Shown: positions 27,727 to 35,815, numbered from the stretch's first letter. The stretch is DNA of 64,000 nucleotides from Acinetobacter lactucae (GCF_001605885.1 NZ_LRPE01000035.1:1-64000), one strand, 5' to 3'. The notes: generated by a model from the letters alone, not told the origin. Numbers and translations: made by a program.

Positions 27727-28437
27727 ATGGCTTCCTTACGTTCCTCTGCAATTCCTGTCTCAGACCCTGCGTCCGGTTTACGCATTACCGAGATTTTTTA
27801 CTCGTTGCAGGGTGAAGCAAACGCCTCTGGCCTACCGACTGTATTTATCCGTCTAACGGGCTGTCCATTACGTTGTAGCTATTGCGATACCACTTATTCT
27901 TTTGAAGGTGGTGAACGTTTTTCACTTGAACATATCATTGAAACAGCTACACAATTTCAAACACCTTATATTTGTGTGACTGGTGGTGAACCTCTCGCAC
28001 AGCCAAACTGTTTGATTTTATTACAACGTTTATGTGAAGCAGGTTTTGATGTTTCTTTAGAAACCAGTGGCGCTCTTGATGTATCAAGAGTGGATCCCCG
28101 TGTTTCAAAAGTCCTCGATTTAAAGACTCCAACTTCTGGTGAAGAACATCGTAATCTCATCAGTAATCTTGACCATTTAACACCACATGACCAAATCAAA
28201 TTTGTGATTTGCAATCGTGAAGACTACGAATGGTCAAAGCAACAAGTTGAAAAATATCAACTGCACACAAAAGTCAGTACCGTTTGGTTCTCCCCTGCCT
28301 TTGCAGTTGAAAAAGGTGCTGTAGGCCTGCCACGTCTAGCACGTGATCTGGCACAGTGGATACTTGATGATAAATTACCTGTTCGTTTCCAACTTCAGTT
28401 ACATAAACTGCTTTGGAACGATGAATCAGGTCGTTAA
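27727..28437 (+). CDS. queE: 7-carboxy-7-deazaguanine synthase QueE
   Basis: Radical-SAM enzyme forming the 7-deazaguanine ring in queuosine precursor synthesis. The iron-sulfur cluster motif C46-x3-C50-x2-C53 occurs in TGCPLRCSYCDTTYSF, followed by VTGGEPLAQ and LETSGAL. The length of 236 fits QueE. It is followed 40 bases later by queC, the next pathway enzyme; no queD or queF is in the window. Confidence 0.94.
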   Translation: MASLRSSAIPVSDPASGLRITEIFYSLQGEANASGLPTVFIRLTGCPLRCSYCDTTYSFEGGERFSLEHIIETATQFQTPYICVTGGEPLAQPNCLILLQRLCEAGFDVSLETSGALDVSRVDPRVSKVLDLKTPTSGEEHRNLISNLDHLTPHDQIKFVICNREDYEWSKQQVEKYQLHTKVSTVWFSPAFAVEKGAVGLPRLARDLAQWILDDKLPVRFQLQLHKLLWNDESGR

Positions 28438-28477
28438 TCACTCAATAAAATAAATTATTCCGAATATGGAGAAAAAT

Positions 28478-29146
28478 ATGCGCCCTCGTGCCATTGTTTT
28501 ACTTTCAGGCGGCTTAGACTCAACCACTTGCCTAGCTTGGGCACAAGCGCGCTATGAATGTATTGCTATTAGTTTTATGTATGGCCAACGCTCAACCACT
28601 GAACTTGATGCTGCAAAAGCATTAGCTCAGCGTTCAGGTGTTGAACATCGTGTAATTAATATTGATCTAGCAAATTTAGGTGGATCAGCACTTACAGATC
28701 ACAACATTGCCGTACCAGAACAGTTACAAGAAGGTATTCCTGTAACTTATGTACCAGCGCGTAACACTATTTTCCTTTCATATGCTTTAGCAGCAGCCGA
28801 AGTATTTAATGCTGAAGCAATTGTTATTGGTATCAATGCCGTTGATTATTCAGGATATCCTGACTGTCGTCCTGAATTTATTGATGCTTTTGCCAATATG
28901 GCTCGTTTAGCAACTAAAGCTGGCGTAGAAGGAAAACCACTTAAGTTTGAAACACCCCTGTTACATTTATCCAAAGCGAATATCATACGTTTAGGGATTG
29001 AACATGGCGTAGACTATAGTCAAACGGTATCTTGCTACCAAGCAGATGCTCAAGGACGTGCGTGTGGTAAATGTGACAGTTGCCGTTTGCGTAAAGAAGG
29101 CTTTATCGATGCCGGTGTTACTGACCCAACACGCTATATACCGTAA
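28478..29146 (+). CDS. queC: 7-cyano-7-deazaguanine synthase QueC
   Basis: ATP-dependent amidation and dehydration of 7-carboxy-7-deazaguanine to preQ0. The PP-loop LSGGLDSTT is at residues 9-17 and the C-terminal zinc-binding cysteines lie in [19 protein letters not shown]. The ATG at 28478 is chosen over the in-frame ATG at 28466 because GGAG lies between them. The product has 222 residues and is probably co-transcribed with queE. Confidence 0.95.
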   Translation: MRPRAIVLLSGGLDSTTCLAWAQARYECIAISFMYGQRSTTELDAAKALAQRSGVEHRVINIDLANLGGSALTDHNIAVPEQLQEGIPVTYVPARNTIFLSYALAAAEVFNAEAIVIGINAVDYSGYPDCRPEFIDAFANMARLATKAGVEGKPLKFETPLLHLSKANIIRLGIEHGVDYSQTVSCYQADAQGRACGKCDSCRLRKEGFIDAGVTDPTRYIP

Positions 29147-29162
29147 TAAGTAGGTAAAATTT

Positions 29163-29579
29163 ATGAAGTTGTTAAAATCAAATCTTATTCTTTCATCTTT
29201 ATTCTCAGCAGCTGCACTTATGGCTGGTTCAGCTCAAGCAGCTGAAAACCCAGTTCAAGCGGCATATAAAAGCACTAACGTTAAAGGTGCATTAGTTAAT
29301 GTTTGTAAAGAACAAACTGCTAAAGGCGGCAAGTTAAGTTCATCTGAAGTTAGCAAATTCTGTAGCTGCCAAGTTGAAGCACAAGGTAAAGTGACTGAAG
29401 CACAAAAATGGGAAATCCAAAGCGCAATCAATGCGAAGAAAAGTCCAAGTTCTTTAGGATTTGTACAGCAACAAAACCGTGATCTTAAAGCATGTTTCGG
29501 TCCTCAGTTAACAACTAAGCTTGAAAAATTAACTGAAGAAGCTATGAAAGCAGCTCAACAACAAGCTCCTAAAAAATAA
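29163..29579 (+). CDS. Small exported four-cysteine protein, function unknown
   Basis: A 138-residue protein with a clear Sec signal peptide (about residues 1-26, ending GSAQA) and a helical, Lys/Gln-rich mature region. Four cysteines occur in the mature part: VNVCKE, KFCSCQ and KACFG, suggesting two periplasmic disulfides. I do not recognise a named family. It starts 16 bases after queC and shares its strand, so co-transcription is likely, yet an envelope protein has no obvious link with queuosine. A strong terminator follows. Confidence 0.8.
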   Translation: MKLLKSNLILSSLFSAAALMAGSAQAAENPVQAAYKSTNVKGALVNVCKEQTAKGGKLSSSEVSKFCSCQVEAQGKVTEAQKWEIQSAINAKKSPSSLGFVQQQNRDLKACFGPQLTTKLEKLTEEAMKAAQQQAPKK

Positions 29580-29598
29580 GATTTTAATGTTCCAAATT

Positions 29599-29624
29599 AA
29601 GCCTGCATTTATGCAGGCTTTTTT
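29599..29624 (+). terminator. Terminator after the queE-queC-exported protein unit
   Basis: AAGCCTGCA pairs with TGCAGGCTT around loop TTTA, followed by TTTT. Confidence 0.9.
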
Positions 29625-29675
29625 ATAGCTCTGTTAAAATGACAACATTTTTGACCAATTCATTTGATGTAAACC

Positions 29676-30362
29676 ATGCTAGAACAATGGAAAACGAATG
29701 CTAACCATAAAAGGTCTATTGTCTCATTTAGTGGAGGCAAAGACAGTTCTCTAGCACTCTACCATGCAATGCAGACTGGTGAAGTGATTGGATTAATCGT
29801 TATGTTAGAAGAACAAGGCCAACGCTCTCGTTCACATGCTATGCCTCTTGATATTATTCAAGCACAAGCTAAAGCAATCGGCTTACCCGTATTTATGGCT
29901 TCATCAAGCTGGAATGACTATGAAGCTAAATTTATTGAGTTACTCACTCAGGCAAAGCAACAAGGAGCCGAGGTACTGGTTACAGGTGATCTTGATATGC
30001 CTCAACATGGCTGTTGGCATGATCGAATAACGCAACAAGTGGGACTTCAATTAGGAATGCCTCTTTGGCTACGTCCACATCGTGAAGTTGTTGAGGAATT
30101 CATTACTCTTGGATTTCAAAGTGTCATTGTCACTGTGAATCTAAAACTAGGAATGAAGGTCGAAGATTTAGGTAAAACCTTAACTTTAGAATACATCCAA
30201 GAACTTGAGAACCGTGGCATTGATCCATGTGGTGAGGGCGGAGAATTTCATACGACCGTAATTGATGGGCCAATTTTTAACAAAGCAATTCCTGTAAGAA
30301 AACTCAATATTGTTTATCATGAGGAATATGCTTTTTTACCACTTGAATTAGATCAAATTTAA
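29676..30362 (+). CDS. Dph6-like PP-loop ATP pyrophosphatase (diphthine-ammonia ligase family)
   Basis: A 228-residue PP-loop protein with SFSGGKDSS at about residues 17-25 and the family end motif DPCGEGGEFHTTVIDGPIF. In eukaryotes and archaea Dph6 amidates diphthine on elongation factor 2, but bacteria lack diphthamide, so the substrate here is unknown. It is 17 bases upstream of the bcp-like gene and may be co-transcribed. The ribosome site is weak. Confidence 0.85.
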   Translation: MLEQWKTNANHKRSIVSFSGGKDSSLALYHAMQTGEVIGLIVMLEEQGQRSRSHAMPLDIIQAQAKAIGLPVFMASSSWNDYEAKFIELLTQAKQQGAEVLVTGDLDMPQHGCWHDRITQQVGLQLGMPLWLRPHREVVEEFITLGFQSVIVTVNLKLGMKVEDLGKTLTLEYIQELENRGIDPCGEGGEFHTTVIDGPIFNKAIPVRKLNIVYHEEYAFLPLELDQI

Positions 30363-30379
30363 CTTTTAAAGGATAAGAA

Positions 30380-30841
30380 ATGTCTGAGAATATTCAACTG
30401 CCAAATCAGGTGTTCCCTACCACAAACGGTGAAGTGAACTTGACCGAAGTCGAAAATGAATGGTTAATCATTTACTTCTATCCTAAAGACTCAACACCAG
30501 GGTGCACAACGCAAGCAGTTGGTTTTTCTTGTTTGAAAGATCAATTTGAAGCTTTAGGTGCCCGTATTATCGGTGTTTCACGTGATTCAGTGAAAGCCCA
30601 TCAAAATTTTACAGAGAAGCAGGCACTTACTATTGATCTGATTAGTGATAAAGAAGAAGTTCTTTGTCATCATTTTGATGTGATTAAAGAAAAGAATATG
30701 TATGGAAAAAAAGTCATGGGTATTGAACGTTCTACTTTTATTTTCCATAACAAAGAATTGGTTAAAAGCTACCGTAAAGTTAAAGCAGCTGGGCATGCAG
30801 AGCAAGTTCTAGAAGACTTAAAAGCTCTACAAACAGCTTAG
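30380..30841 (+). CDS. bcp: Peroxiredoxin of the Bcp/PrxQ family
   Basis: Thiol peroxidase reducing hydroperoxides in the cytosol. The 153-residue protein has the peroxidatic cysteine C42 in DSTPGCTTQAVGF. Typical E. coli-type Bcp has a resolving cysteine five residues later (GCTxQACGF); here that position is valine and the next cysteine is C51, so an atypical or 1-Cys mechanism is possible. AAAGGATAAG precedes the ATG. It ends before the hairpin at 30861-30882. Confidence 0.9.
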   Translation: MSENIQLPNQVFPTTNGEVNLTEVENEWLIIYFYPKDSTPGCTTQAVGFSCLKDQFEALGARIIGVSRDSVKAHQNFTEKQALTIDLISDKEEVLCHHFDVIKEKNMYGKKVMGIERSTFIFHNKELVKSYRKVKAAGHAEQVLEDLKALQTA

Positions 30842-30860
30842 TAAATTTAAATATCAAAGA

Positions 30861-30882
30861 GCGAGCGTAAAGCTCGTTTTTT
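30861..30882 (+). terminator. Terminator after the peroxiredoxin gene
   Basis: GCGAGC and GCTCGT form a short stem with loop GTAAA, followed by TTTTTT. Confidence 0.75.
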
Positions 30883-30959
30883 GTATATGCACAAATTACT
30901 TACTCCTTTACTTTGGCGTATGATAAAGACATTAGAATAATTCACGCTAAGGTATTTAC

Positions 30960-31529
30960 ATGGGTCTGCTCAAAGTTTGTAATTTACTGTCTAGTGGCCT
31001 TGTTATTTCTGCATGCTCTGTTAGTTCATCCAGTATGCCGCCCTCAATGACATCATCTACACCACAAGTTGAAACTCCACCTATAAAAATAAGTTGTCAA
31101 GATTTACAAAATCCGGCCTATCAACAAGCTGTACTTAAAATAATTAATCAGATTCGCCAGCAATCACGCCAATGTGGTCGACAATATTTTTCTGCAACCA
31201 GACCACTCAGTTGGAGCAATAATTTATATAAAGGTGCACTTTCCCATAGTGAAGATATGGCTACACATAATTTTCTTGGGCATGTTGGCTCCAGTGGCCT
31301 AGACTTAAAATCACGCTTAAAACTTTACAATACACTCGGTAAAGCCAATGGTGAAAATGTCGCTAGTGGACAGAAAACATTAGATGAAGTGATGTCTAGA
31401 TGGCTGTCGAGCCCCTTACATTGTAGTAATCTAATGAACCCCAGATTTACAACTTACGCAATTGCTTGTGCTTCTGATCAATCTGCAAAACAAAAGAGCT
31501 ATTGGACTCAACAATTTGGTACACGTTAA
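30960..31529 (+). CDS. CAP-domain (SCP/PR-1) lipoprotein
   Basis: A 189-residue protein with a lipoprotein signal: LVISAC, lipidated cysteine C19. A Ser/Pro/Thr-rich linker (residues 20-45) precedes a CAP domain with LSWSNNLYKGALSHSEDMA, HNFLGHVGSSG, GENVASG and the C-terminal SPLHCSNLMNP. These are the CAP1 to CAP4 motifs with His and Glu of the cavity. Bacterial CAP proteins have no uniform known activity. It is followed directly by the glyoxalase-fold gene. Confidence 0.85.
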   Translation: MGLLKVCNLLSSGLVISACSVSSSSMPPSMTSSTPQVETPPIKISCQDLQNPAYQQAVLKIINQIRQQSRQCGRQYFSATRPLSWSNNLYKGALSHSEDMATHNFLGHVGSSGLDLKSRLKLYNTLGKANGENVASGQKTLDEVMSRWLSSPLHCSNLMNPRFTTYAIACASDQSAKQKSYWTQQFGTR

Positions 31530-31540
31530 AAGGAAAAAAG

Positions 31541-31903
31541 ATGCAATCAGGTTCGATCACCCCTATTTTAAGAATTTTTGATGTCGAGTTAGCTCAATCA
31601 TTTTATCTTGAGTTCTTGGGTTTTCAGCTTGATTGGCAACACCAATTTGAAGACAACTTTCCGCTATATTTACAGATTTCCAAAGACGATTGCGTGATTC
31701 ATTTATCCGAGCATTTTGGTGATGCAAGTCCACATAGTGCAATCCGTATCTATTGGGAACATATTTATGAGCTGCATAGTGAACTAAGCAAAAAAGACTA
31801 TAAATTTTCTAAGCCTCAGGTAGAAAAAACAGATTGGGAGACACTTGAGCTTAGTATCACCGATCCTTTTTCAAACCGAATTATCTTTTGGGCAGATGCT
31901 TAA
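31541..31903 (+). CDS. Glyoxalase/bleomycin-resistance superfamily protein
   Basis: A single vicinal-oxygen-chelate module of 120 residues starting at the ATG at 31541, where AAAGGAAAAAAG gives the ribosome site. It has the pattern PILRIFDVELAQSFYLEFLGF, CVIHLSEHFGD and the closing DPFSNRIIFW. Such proteins include antibiotic-binding and isomerase members; there is no specific hint here. It converges with the NTF2-like gene with only a four-base gap and no terminator. Confidence 0.85.
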   Translation: MQSGSITPILRIFDVELAQSFYLEFLGFQLDWQHQFEDNFPLYLQISKDDCVIHLSEHFGDASPHSAIRIYWEHIYELHSELSKKDYKFSKPQVEKTDWETLELSITDPFSNRIIFWADA

Positions 31904-31907
31904 TCGT

Positions 31908-32288
31908 TCAGTCCGCTAAAATTTGATAATGGAATACTTTCGATATGATTCTCCATTGATCATCTTCAAACACAAATGTAAGTGCATCATAAAAATATTT
32001 AGGATGGATAACGCATTCAACGTGTACTAACGCTAATCGTTCATTAATCAAATTGATTGAACTGATTTTATCCTGTCTTGTTTGTCGCATTGAAGCTGGA
32101 GGAATCCGACTCGCAACAATCGGAAAATATTCAGCCATACTAAGTCGTAGTACAGGTTGCTCGGTTACATTGATATATATAGCATCAGGATGAAAAACAT
32201 TATTTAGAAGTTTCACATCACAAAAATACAAACCATCGAAATATTGCTCTAATTGTTTCTGAATCTCAGTAATAGGATTATTTTGCAT
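31908..32288 (-). CDS. NTF2/SnoaL-like protein
   Basis: A 126-residue single NTF2-like cone fold: an N-terminal helix (ITEIQKQLEQYFDGLYFCD), then FHPDAIYINVTEQPVLRLSMAEYF and the C-terminal FEDDQWRIISKVFHYQ strand pair. This is typical of nuclear transport factor 2 family proteins that act as small hydrolases, isomerases or binders. In this genome it lies immediately downstream of a tautomerase remnant. The substrate is unknown. Confidence 0.8.
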   Translation of the reverse strand: MQNNPITEIQKQLEQYFDGLYFCDVKLLNNVFHPDAIYINVTEQPVLRLSMAEYFPIVASRIPPASMRQTRQDKISSINLINERLALVHVECVIHPKYFYDALTFVFEDDQWRIISKVFHYQILAD

Positions 32289-32290
32289 TT

Positions 32291-32443
32291 TTAAGTACTC
32301 AAACTTTGTCTTTTTCGTATCGCAGAAACAGTTTCACCTGCAACACCCCAGTTATCAGTTTCAACTTCATTAATGACTACAAATGTAGTTGCAGGATCTT
32401 TATCAAGCACACGAACCACAAGCTGAGTTAATTTAAGTTGGTT
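32291..32443 (-). pseudogene. Remnant of a 4-oxalocrotonate tautomerase family gene (C-terminal half)
   Basis: In the frame ending at the stop 32291-32293 the reverse strand encodes LTQLVVRVLDKDPATTFVVI, then NEVETDNWGVAGETVSAIRK and a short tail, the C-terminal two thirds of a 4-OT-type tautomerase. The N-terminal part with catalytic Pro1 is missing: the frame hits a stop at 32444-32446, no ATG is present, and homology stops within the 3' end of the NadM-like gene. It looks like a deletion scar that left only this fragment. Confidence 0.75.
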
Positions 32444-32994
32444 TTATCATCTATAAGATATTTGCGCTGAAGTTCAGCATAAATTTCAGTATTTTTAAAT
32501 TCATCCAAAAATCGAATCGTCCCTACAGGGAAAAATTCTGTTTGGATCTCACCGCGATAATAAGCTTCACGCATTGGCGTTGCCGAAATAGAATCTTTTA
32601 AACTATCAAGTTCAACCATAATCCATTCAGGAAATAGTCGTAGATAATATGAAGATTCATCTTTAAAATGCCCAATTAAACCAACTTTTGAGTTCGGTTC
32701 AATTACGCTATTCACTAAAGATTTGACTTGTTTTACCCATTTTTTGTCATTATAAACATCAACCACATGTACAAATTTAATACGCTTTTGTTCTTCGAGA
32801 GAGAAATTAGATAAAATCATTTGCTCTCGTTCAATTGCAAGAAATGGATTTTTAATATTACGTTCCATTTGAGCAGAGCCTAGCGCCAAAACCACATAAT
32901 GGCTTTGCTGTAAGGCAATTTCAATTGTCTGCATATGAGCCAAATGAAATGGTTGAAAACGCCCTATAAAAACGAGATAGTCAAATTTATACAT
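32428..32994 (-). CDS. nadM: NadM-like nicotinamide-nucleotide adenylyltransferase
   Basis: A nucleotidyltransferase domain protein of 188 residues from the ATG at 32994 (MYKFDYLVFIGRFQPFH). It has the HxGH-like motif GRFQPFHLAH (11-20) and the C-terminal ISATPMRE segment, as in NadM and the adenylyltransferase half of bifunctional NadM-Nudix proteins; no Nudix domain is present. It would form NAD from NMN in salvage. The frame is open upstream for 28 codons, but the domain start favours this ATG although its ribosome site is poor. The 3' end overlaps the tautomerase remnant. Confidence 0.75.
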   Translation of the reverse strand: MYKFDYLVFIGRFQPFHLAHMQTIEIALQQSHYVVLALGSAQMERNIKNPFLAIEREQMILSNFSLEEQKRIKFVHVVDVYNDKKWVKQVKSLVNSVIEPNSKVGLIGHFKDESSYYLRLFPEWIMVELDSLKDSISATPMREAYYRGEIQTEFFPVGTIRFLDEFKNTEIYAELQRKYLIDDKTNLN

Positions 32995-33103
32995 AATTAA
33001 ATTTTCACTTTTTATGAACTCACCAGTTAACCGCATTACAAAAAATATGCGCCATAATGAGAACCTAAAAATTAACAACGTGGTTTAAAGCAAGGATAGT
33101 ACG

Positions 33104-33904
33104 ATGACACTTAGCTGTATTCAACAACCTCATCAACATTTACACGCAAATTTAGAAGGTGGCGTACTCACCTTAGCCATAAATCGTCCAGAAGCAAAAA
33201 ATGCACTGTATGGCGAACTTTACTTATGGATTGCCAAAGCACTTGATGAAGCTGACCAAAATAAAGATGTACGAATAGTCGTTCTACGTGGTGCCGAACA
33301 TGACTTTACCGCGGGTAATGACATGAAAGATTTTATGGGTTTTGTACAAAATCCTAATGCTGGTCCGGCAGGTCAAGTTCCTCCTTTTGTACTCCTTAAA
33401 TCTGCTGCCAGATTATCAAAGCCGCTTATTGTTGCAGTAAAAGGTGTAGCGATTGGTATTGGTGTTACGATTTTATTACAGGCTGATTTAGTCTTTGCTG
33501 ACAACACTGCCCTTTTCCAAATTCCATTTGTTAGTCTTGGTCTTTCTCCTGAAGGTGGTGCAAGCCAACTATTGGTTAAACAAGCCGGCTATCACAAAGC
33601 AGCTGAACTTCTATTTACTGCGAAAAAATTTAATGCAGAAACCGCAGTACAAGCAGGTTTAGTGAATGAAGTGGTTGAAGATGCTTATGCAACCGCTCAG
33701 GCAACCGCTCAACATTTAGCAGCTTTACCGCTTGCATCGTTAAAGCAAACAAAGGCATTGATGAAACATGATTTAGATCAAATTATTGAATGTATTGATC
33801 ATGAAGCTGAAATCTTTATGCAACGCGTTCAATCACCAGAAATGCTGGAGGCTGTACAGGCATTTATGCAGAAATGTAAGCCAGATTTCTCTCAGTTTAA
33901 TTAA
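33104..33904 (+). CDS. Enoyl-CoA hydratase/isomerase family protein
   Basis: A 266-residue crotonase-fold protein. It has NRPEAKNAL, the oxyanion-hole segment GAEHDFTAGNDMKDFM, and KGVAIGIGVTILLQADLVFA with PFVSLGLSPEGGAS, where one of the usual catalytic glutamates is present. Resembles enoyl-CoA hydratases acting outside a full beta-oxidation operon. AAGGATAGTACG precedes the ATG. The 3' end overlaps the convergent NIF3-like gene by four bases. Confidence 0.87.
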   Translation: MTLSCIQQPHQHLHANLEGGVLTLAINRPEAKNALYGELYLWIAKALDEADQNKDVRIVVLRGAEHDFTAGNDMKDFMGFVQNPNAGPAGQVPPFVLLKSAARLSKPLIVAVKGVAIGIGVTILLQADLVFADNTALFQIPFVSLGLSPEGGASQLLVKQAGYHKAAELLFTAKKFNAETAVQAGLVNEVVEDAYATAQATAQHLAALPLASLKQTKALMKHDLDQIIECIDHEAEIFMQRVQSPEMLEAVQAFMQKCKPDFSQFN

Positions 33905-34218
33905 AAATCAATTTCTATGATTTGAATAAACTCAAAGGCAGGCTCTTCGTAAGGATGGCTTGCCTTTAATGCTGTTGCTACAGCCTTTGCATTTTCTTCA
34001 GTTACAATGGTTTCAACTCGCCACTCATCCACTTGTTCAAGCTCACCCAGCTCGCCAATATAAGGATCTGCGCCTTTGACTGGTTTAAATTGCCCTATTC
34101 CTTTCACTTGCCATGCGCAGTGTTCATAATTACCGATACCACCCGCACCAGCAGAAAAAATAGCTTGTTTAGTCGACTCAAGATGTGAATCAGGCACGTA
34201 ATAAATCAGCTTTAACAT
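33901..34218 (-). CDS. NIF3-like (YqfO-type) stand-alone domain
   Basis: A 105-residue protein from the ATG at 34218 (MLKLIYYVPDSHLES). It matches the ferredoxin-like domain inserted in YqfO/NIF3 proteins: GAGGIGNYEHCAWQVKGIGQF and the terminal SHPYEEPAFE motif. It lacks the metal-binding NIF3 halves. Such stand-alone copies are common in Gammaproteobacteria; the function is unknown, possibly trimeric ligand binding as in CutA-like folds. It converges with and overlaps the enoyl-CoA hydratase gene. Confidence 0.8.
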   Translation of the reverse strand: MLKLIYYVPDSHLESTKQAIFSAGAGGIGNYEHCAWQVKGIGQFKPVKGADPYIGELGELEQVDEWRVETIVTEENAKAVATALKASHPYEEPAFEFIQIIEIDF

Positions 34219-34285
34219 GGTAGAATGACTCAAAACTAGTGAAATTGCTTTAAATCATACCGTCAAAAAAGCTTCTAAATCAAAG

Positions 34286-34411
34286 TCAGCTCATCATTAC
34301 CAAATAATTTGCTCCAATAAAGAGGATCTGAATGGCAAGCGCCAAGCCAAATAAGCGCCAGCCCTTATCTTTGGTATACATTGTTCTTATGTGATACTTA
34401 TTTTTCATCAT
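34286..34411 (-). CDS. Putative 41-residue membrane peptide
   Basis: A small ORF starting ATG-ATG at 34411 with GGAGATCAAA as ribosome site, ending TGA at 34286. The product has a basic N-terminus (MMKNKYHIRTMYTKDKGWR), then one hydrophobic helix (LFGLALAIQILFIGANYLVM). The orientation would be N-terminus in the cytosol. It fills the otherwise empty gap between the NIF3-like and MFS genes. I do not recognise it; the good ribosome site and clean amphipathic/hydrophobic layout support translation. Confidence 0.55.
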   Translation of the reverse strand: MMKNKYHIRTMYTKDKGWRLFGLALAIQILFIGANYLVMMS

Positions 34412-34609
34412 TTTGATCTCCGATTTTTATCGTTGTTACAGAGAAAGCAAAAATTGATCCAATTTTAAACAAACTATAAAATGTTAAATAGCCGAATGTC
34501 TATAGGCTTATAATTTTTCTAAACTGCTTAAAAGAGCTACACTCATTTATATAGCTCTTATTCTTAACAAAATTTTAAAATTCAGCGTACTAGCCGCATC
34601 TTTATAATT
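34412..34609. other. AT-rich gap between the small ORF and the MFS gene
   Basis: About 200 bases with no further ORF that has a ribosome site. It presumably holds the promoter of the 41-residue ORF and the end of the MFS transcript. I see no convincing terminator stem. Confidence 0.4.
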
Positions 34610-35815
34610 TTAAGCAGTCGATTTCTTTAAATATCTGTTCTCATATATTGTCATCATAAATGCTAAACCACATAAAATGACAAAGCCACCAGTCATTGGA
34701 ATTAATGTGCCGTTATATAATTGCCCAATAATAGATGCAAGAATAAGCGACAAAACAGACGAAGCTGCACCAATAATAGCCGATGCCATACCAGCAACAT
34801 GCCCCATCGGTTCCATTGCAATCGCGTTTAGATTACCAAATAGTGTTCCAAATAATAAGAACAGAATGCATGCATAAAGCATAAACATCCAGAATGATAC
34901 AGCCACACCTAAAAGTTGAATTCCTAAGAAAACCAAAGAAATTAGGCACAAACCTAGAAAACCATAAATACAAATTGGACGCATACCAAACTTCATCACA
35001 ATTTTAGAATTTGTAAATGAAGCGATTCCCATTACACCTGCAAGAACAGCAAAATAAGCACTAAATTCTTGTCCCGTTTTACCAAACTGCTGCATAAAAA
35101 TTTGTTGAGAGGTTCCCAAATAACCAATAAAACCACCAAAGCAAAAGCCCGCACATAGTAAATAGCTCATGGTGGTTTTATTACTCACCACTTCTTTAAA
35201 ACCTTCCCTAAATGCTTGTAGACGCATAGGTAAACGATTTTCAGGAAGTAGAGTCTCTTCTAAACGTAAAGCAACCCAGGCTCCAATCACTGTGGCGTAG
35301 ACCATATATAAAACAAAAATTTCACGCCAACCAAAGAAATGAATAATGAGCTGTCCCAAACTTGGTGCAATTGCTGGGGCAACCATAAATACCATCATGA
35401 TTAAAGACATGATGCGAGCCATTTGAGCTCCGCTGTATTTATCTCTAACAATTGAAATAGTAGCAACATAGGGCCCTGAAACACCAATACCTTGAATAAA
35501 GCGCCCAACTAAAAACCACTCAAAACTTTGTGTAGTAAAACACAACAAACTTCCTAAAAAGTAGATGATTATCCCAGCAAATAAAATACGCTTACGACCA
35601 ATCGCATCGGATAGAGGTCCAGCAATGAGTTGCCCAATTGTCATACCAGAGAAAATACCAATGATGACCCATTGCGTCTGATTATTATTATTTAAGTCAA
35701 AAACTCGTCCGATTTCGCCCAAAGCAGGTAGGACGGCATCTATTGAAAAAGAAACAATCGACATGAGCAATGCCATGAGCAATGCAAATTCACGGAAATG
35801 GATTTTTGATTTCAT
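34610..35815 (-). CDS. MFS drug-resistance transporter, Bcr/CflA family
   Basis: A 401-residue inner-membrane exporter with twelve predicted helices. The first cytoplasmic loop has the MFS signature GPLSDAIGRKRILFAG, and TM5 carries the antiporter-type GIGVSGPYVATISIVRD segment common to Bcr/CflA proteins, which export chloramphenicol, sulfonamides or bicyclomycin by proton antiport. The substrate here is not predictable. It follows purL on the minus strand, but a terminator at 35859-35886 separates them. Confidence 0.88.
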   Translation of the reverse strand: MKSKIHFREFALLMALLMSIVSFSIDAVLPALGEIGRVFDLNNNNQTQWVIIGIFSGMTIGQLIAGPLSDAIGRKRILFAGIIIYFLGSLLCFTTQSFEWFLVGRFIQGIGVSGPYVATISIVRDKYSGAQMARIMSLIMMVFMVAPAIAPSLGQLIIHFFGWREIFVLYMVYATVIGAWVALRLEETLLPENRLPMRLQAFREGFKEVVSNKTTMSYLLCAGFCFGGFIGYLGTSQQIFMQQFGKTGQEFSAYFAVLAGVMGIASFTNSKIVMKFGMRPICIYGFLGLCLISLVFLGIQLLGVAVSFWMFMLYACILFLLFGTLFGNLNAIAMEPMGHVAGMASAIIGAASSVLSLILASIIGQLYNGTLIPMTGGFVILCGLAFMMTIYENRYLKKSTA

